A stretch of DNA of 10,071 nucleotides from Rhodoferax sp. Lineage in GTDB: Bacteria; Pseudomonadota; Gammaproteobacteria; Burkholderiales; Burkholderiaceae_C. Both the position numbers and the translations under genes were made by a program. This document shows, one piece after another, positions 6,953 through 10,071 of this stretch (within the stretch, counting starts at the first letter, position 1; each line of letters begins with the position of its first letter). The notes beneath the pieces are model-generated. The model had not been told where the DNA came from, made no database searches, and saw only the letters and a list, made by a program, of their open reading frames with translations. The stretch spans positions 1-10,071 of the forward strand of contig JAQSDS010000476.1 of NCBI GenBank assembly GCA_029946045.1, in the 5' to 3' direction.

Positions 6953-9081
6953 GCTGCTACCTCCTGGGACTCAGCGGCCCGGGCATCCGCCGTGAGCTGC
7001 AGCGCCGGAGCGCGACGCACGATGCCATCCAGTTGATAAATACCAGCGACCGCTGGCGCGTCAGCGGAGGCATCGAGCTTGATGGCCGCTGCGGTGCGAT
7101 TGCTGAGCCGGTCAAGTGACACCTGTAGACGTTCACCGGATGTCAGGCCTGGAATACTTTGCAGGATGTCATCTGAGGAGTTGAAGTCGAAGCCAGGCAC
7201 AGCCAGCATGTTGGCCAAGACACGCAGCACTTTCCAGGCCGGACGGGTTTCACCCAGCGGCTGGACCACAGCATGAAAACTCTGTGCCCGACCTTCGGCG
7301 TTGACGAACGTGCCCGATGTTTCTGTGAAAGGCGATACCGGCAACATCACGTCACACAATGCCATGTTGGCCTTGAACGGATTGAGGGACACCACCATTT
7401 GGGCCTTGCCCAACGCCTCGACCGCCTTTGCACCGGGAGCCGAATCAAACTCGGGCTCGGTGTTCAGCAGCACAAGCGCCTTGAGCGCACCGCCCAGCAT
7501 GTGGCCTGCATGCAAGCCGCCAGCACCGGGTTCTGCACCCACCAGCTGGGCTCCGACGGTGTTGGCTGCCTCAGTCAGGTAACCAAAGCTGGCACCGGTC
7601 TGGTCAGCCAGCCATTGCGCGAGCGCCAACAAGCTGGACGCCTGCGCGTGATGGGCCGCGCCATTACCTAGCAAAATCGCCTTGCGCTCACCGGCCAACA
7701 AGGCCTGCGCGATGGCCACCGAGGCGTCATTTGGGGTCGCAGCAACAGGTGCAGCCACGCCCTTTTCAGCGGCCACGGCGGCGGCGACTGAAGCCAGGGC
7801 TTGCACCCATTGGGCTGCAGGCGCCTCAACGCGGTGCGCCACCGGCATGGCCCAGTCGTCGCGACCCGAAGCGATGGCAGTGACGACACAACCCTTGCGC
7901 GCCGACTGGCGAATACGCTGTGCAAACAGCGGATGCTCCTTGCGCAAGTTAGAGCCTATGACCAGCACACTTTGCAACTCTGACAAGGCGGCAATCGAGG
8001 TACCGAGATAACGCACGCCCTCGGTCACAGAAAACTCGGCCTGACGCATGCGGTGGTCGATGTTGCTGCTGCCCAGACCATTCATGAGCTTGACCGACAG
8101 GTGCAACTCTTCGAGCGTGGCATGCGGACTCACCAGAGCACCCAGACTGGAAGCACCGTATTCGGCGCTGATTTGCTTCAGGCCATTGGCCACATATTCG
8201 AGCGCAGTCTGCCAGTCGACCGACTTCCATTGACCACCCTGCTTGATCATGGGGGTGGTCAAACGGTCTTCGCCGTTCAGGGCTTCATAAGAGAAGCGAT
8301 CGCGGTCGGTAATCCAGCATTCATTAACAGCCTCGTTCTCGAACGGAACGACACGCATGACACGATTGTTTTTAACCTGAACAATCAGGTTGGCGCCAGT
8401 GGAGTCATGCGGACTCACCGACTTGCGACGCGACAACTCCCAGGTGCGAGCGCTGTAACGGAACGGCTTGCTGGTCAGCGCGCCTACCGGGCAGATGTCG
8501 ATCATGTTGCCCGACAACTCGGAATCAATGGTGTGATCAAGAAAGGTCTCGATCTGGGAGTGCTCGCCGCGCTGCGACATGCCGAGTTCCATGACGCCGG
8601 CGATTTCCTGGCCAAAGCGCACACAACGGGTGCAATGGATGCAACGGGTCATCTCCTGCATGGAGATCAGCGGGCCAACGTCCTTGACCGGCACAACGCG
8701 CTTTTCTTCCTCATAGCGAGATGCAGAGGCGCCGTAACCAACGGCGATGTCCTGCAACTGGCATTCACCGCCCTGATCGCAAATAGGGCAATCCAAGGGG
8801 TGGTTGATCAGCAGGAACTCCATCACCGACTGTTGGGCCTTGATGGCTTTGTCGGTTTTGGTGTGCACGATCATGCCCTGTGTCGCCGGCGTGGCACACG
8901 CGGGCATGGGCTTGGGCATCTTTTCGATGTCGACCAGACACATGCGGCAATTGGCCGAAATGCTGAGTTTCTTGTGATAACAGAAATGGGGAATGAAGGT
9001 GCCCGCTTTTTCGGCCGCATGCATGACCGTGCTGCCTTCTGCGATACCAACCTTCAGGCCGTCGAGTTCAATTTCAATCAT
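6949..9081 (-). CDS. nuoG: NADH-quinone oxidoreductase subunit G (NuoG), iron-sulfur protein
   Basis: Largest peripheral-arm subunit, relaying electrons from NuoF to NuoI. It is 710 residues, mitochondrial-like in size and much shorter than E. coli NuoG (908). N-terminal ligands are complete: [2Fe-2S] N1b at C34, C45, C48, C62; [4Fe-4S] N5 at H94, C98, C101, C107 ([14 protein letters not shown]); and [4Fe-4S] N4 at C147, C150, C153, C197 ([10 protein letters not shown] and DICPVGAL). The positions that hold N7 in E. coli read S223, D226, A230 and T258 with the same spacing, so N7 is absent. From about residue 220 the protein is a degenerate molybdopterin-oxidoreductase-like domain. It is Ala-rich around 420-460 and ends in a segment containing [14 protein letters not shown]. 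The ATG at 9081 is 12 nt after the nuoF stop with only a weak GAG upstream, so coupling to nuoF is likely. The TGA stop overlaps nuoH. Confidence 0.98.
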   Translation of the reverse strand: MIEIELDGLKVGIAEGSTVMHAAEKAGTFIPHFCYHKKLSISANCRMCLVDIEKMPKPMPACATPATQGMIVHTKTDKAIKAQQSVMEFLLINHPLDCPICDQGGECQLQDIAVGYGASASRYEEEKRVVPVKDVGPLISMQEMTRCIHCTRCVRFGQEIAGVMELGMSQRGEHSQIETFLDHTIDSELSGNMIDICPVGALTSKPFRYSARTWELSRRKSVSPHDSTGANLIVQVKNNRVMRVVPFENEAVNECWITDRDRFSYEALNGEDRLTTPMIKQGGQWKSVDWQTALEYVANGLKQISAEYGASSLGALVSPHATLEELHLSVKLMNGLGSSNIDHRMRQAEFSVTEGVRYLGTSIAALSELQSVLVIGSNLRKEHPLFAQRIRQSARKGCVVTAIASGRDDWAMPVAHRVEAPAAQWVQALASVAAAVAAEKGVAAPVAATPNDASVAIAQALLAGERKAILLGNGAAHHAQASSLLALAQWLADQTGASFGYLTEAANTVGAQLVGAEPGAGGLHAGHMLGGALKALVLLNTEPEFDSAPGAKAVEALGKAQMVVSLNPFKANMALCDVMLPVSPFTETSGTFVNAEGRAQSFHAVVQPLGETRPAWKVLRVLANMLAVPGFDFNSSDDILQSIPGLTSGERLQVSLDRLSNRTAAAIKLDASADAPAVAGIYQLDGIVRRAPALQLTADARAAESQEVAA
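6959..6965 (-). promoter_or_regulatory. nuoH ribosome binding site inside nuoG
   Basis: AGGAGGT on the minus strand, 6 nt before the nuoH ATG, is the best Shine-Dalgarno match in the window. It is encoded within the last codons of nuoG and fixes the nuoH start at the ATGA overlap. Confidence 0.85.
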
Positions 9082-9093
9082 TGTGGGGCTCGC

Positions 9094-10071
9094 TCAAACG
9101 TAAGCAGGAACCATGCAGGTCTTGTGGGCCACATGGTATTCAAATTCAGGCATGAAATGCTTGAGCATGGCGCGCACTGGCATGGCGGCGGCATCGCCCA
9201 GCGCGCAAATCGTGCGCCCCTGGATGTTTTCAGCCACCGAATTCAGCAACTCCAGGTCGGAGCTCCGGCCATGACCCGTCTCAATGCGATCGACCACGCG
9301 CGACAGCCAGCCCGTGCCTTCACGGCAGGGCGTGCACTGGCCGCAGGACTCGTGCATGTAAAAGTAGCTCAGGCGCTGCAAGCTCTTGACCATGCAGCGC
9401 GAGTCGTCCAGCACAATCACCGCTCCGGAACCCAGCATGGAACCGGCCTTGGCGATGGAGTCGTAGTCCATGGTGCAGTCCATCATGACCGCGCCAGGCA
9501 ACACCGGCGACGACGAGCCACCGGGAATCACGGCCTTGAGCTGACGCCCCTTACGCACGCCACCCGCCAGTGCCAGAAGCTCGGAAAAAGGCGTTCCCAT
9601 GGGCACTTCGAAATTGCCTGGCAATTCGACGTCGCCGCTGACCGAGTAGATCTTGGTGCCACCGTTGTTGGGCTTGCCACATTCGACATAGGCCTGACCG
9701 CCGTTGCGGATGATCCAGGGCACAGCCGCAAAAGTTTCTGTGTTGTTGATGGTGGTCGGCTTGCCATACAGGCCGAAACTCGCTGGAAACGGCGGCTTGA
9801 AGCGGGGTTGACCCTTTTTGCCTTCGAGCGACTCCAGCAAACCGGTTTCCTCGCCACAGATATAGGCACCAAATCCATGCGCCGCGTGCAACTGGAAAGT
9901 GAAGTTGCTGCCCAGGATGTGGTCACCCAGCAAACCGGCCGCACGCGCTTCTTCCAGGGCCTCTTCGAAGCGTTGGTAGGTCTGGAAAATTTCGCCGTGA
10001 ATGTAGTTGTAACCCACCGAGATGCCCATTGCGTAGGCGGCGATGATCATGCCCTCAATCACGATATGCGG
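9094..10071 (-). CDS. nuoF: NADH-quinone oxidoreductase subunit F (NuoF), 5' end cut by window edge
   Basis: NADH- and FMN-binding subunit where NADH is oxidised and electrons enter complex I. The frame is open to the right edge, and the visible 325 residues begin [18 protein letters not shown] at 10062 is inside this conserved stretch, so it is not the true start. E. coli NuoF is 445 residues, so roughly 120-130 N-terminal residues, including the glycine-rich FMN/NADH loop, lie outside. Visible motifs: [19 protein letters not shown] (FMN-domain loop), [18 protein letters not shown], a SLBB-type segment near [16 protein letters not shown], and the N3 [4Fe-4S] ligands in [11 protein letters not shown] plus TICALGD (visible-fragment C243, C246, C249, C289, i.e. 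CxxCxxC-x39-C). Stop is TGA, 12 nt before nuoG. nuoE and nuoA-D are expected upstream, off the window. Confidence 0.97.
   Translation of the reverse strand, partial: PHIVIEGMIIAAYAMGISVGYNYIHGEIFQTYQRFEEALEEARAAGLLGDHILGSNFTFQLHAAHGFGAYICGEETGLLESLEGKKGQPRFKPPFPASFGLYGKPTTINNTETFAAVPWIIRNGGQAYVECGKPNNGGTKIYSVSGDVELPGNFEVPMGTPFSELLALAGGVRKGRQLKAVIPGGSSSPVLPGAVMMDCTMDYDSIAKAGSMLGSGAVIVLDDSRCMVKSLQRLSYFYMHESCGQCTPCREGTGWLSRVVDRIETGHGRSSDLELLNSVAENIQGRTICALGDAAAMPVRAMLKHFMPEFEYHVAHKTCMVPAYV

Noticed and set aside
1..10071. Mobile elements, CRISPR, tRNA or an accessory system
   Set aside because: Nearly every base is within a complex I gene in canonical order, the gaps are at most 37 nt, and there is no space or signal for another system.

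Overview
The window is a central and distal slice of a 14-subunit type NADH:quinone oxidoreductase (respiratory complex I) operon. Every gene lies on the minus strand, so transcription runs from the right edge to the left edge. In transcription order the genes are nuoF (5' end cut by the right edge), nuoG, nuoH, nuoI, nuoJ, nuoK, nuoL, nuoM and nuoN (3' end cut by the left edge). The order is the canonical nuo order. nuoA-E should lie beyond the right edge and the rest of nuoN beyond the left edge.

The proteins suggest a betaproteobacterium of the order Burkholderiales, most likely Comamonadaceae of the Rhodoferax/Polaromonas kind. NuoG is about 710 residues with no N7 cluster ligands, NuoC and NuoD are not fused into this stretch, and NuoF, NuoH and NuoI read like mitochondrial-type complex I proteins. 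This assignment rests on remembered family resemblance and not on a search. Base composition is moderately GC-rich and looks even across the window, with no sign of inserted or transferred DNA.

The layout is very tight. nuoG/nuoH and nuoJ/nuoK overlap by the four bases ATGA. The other gaps are 6 to 37 nt, the largest being nuoM-nuoN at 37 nt. There is no non-coding stretch long enough to hold an RNA gene, and I see no internal promoter, terminator, repeat array or mobile element. Several ribosome binding sites lie inside the preceding gene or share bases with its stop codon, which suggests translational coupling.

Functionally, NuoF (FMN, NADH oxidation, cluster N3) and NuoG (clusters N1b, N4, N5) belong to the electron-input arm. 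NuoI (N6a, N6b) carries electrons towards the quinone, and NuoH forms the membrane part of the quinone chamber. NuoJ, NuoK, NuoL, NuoM and NuoN are membrane-arm subunits, and L, M and N are the antiporter-like proton-pumping subunits. The key cluster cysteines and membrane Glu/Lys residues checked in the visible parts are present, so the complex looks functional.

I found no undescribed system here. The points worth a second look are modest: a histidine-rich loop in NuoL, clean loss of all four N7 ligands in NuoG, a short N-terminal extension of NuoI, shared stop/ribosome-binding signals, and one residue change in the NuoF nucleotide-site loop.
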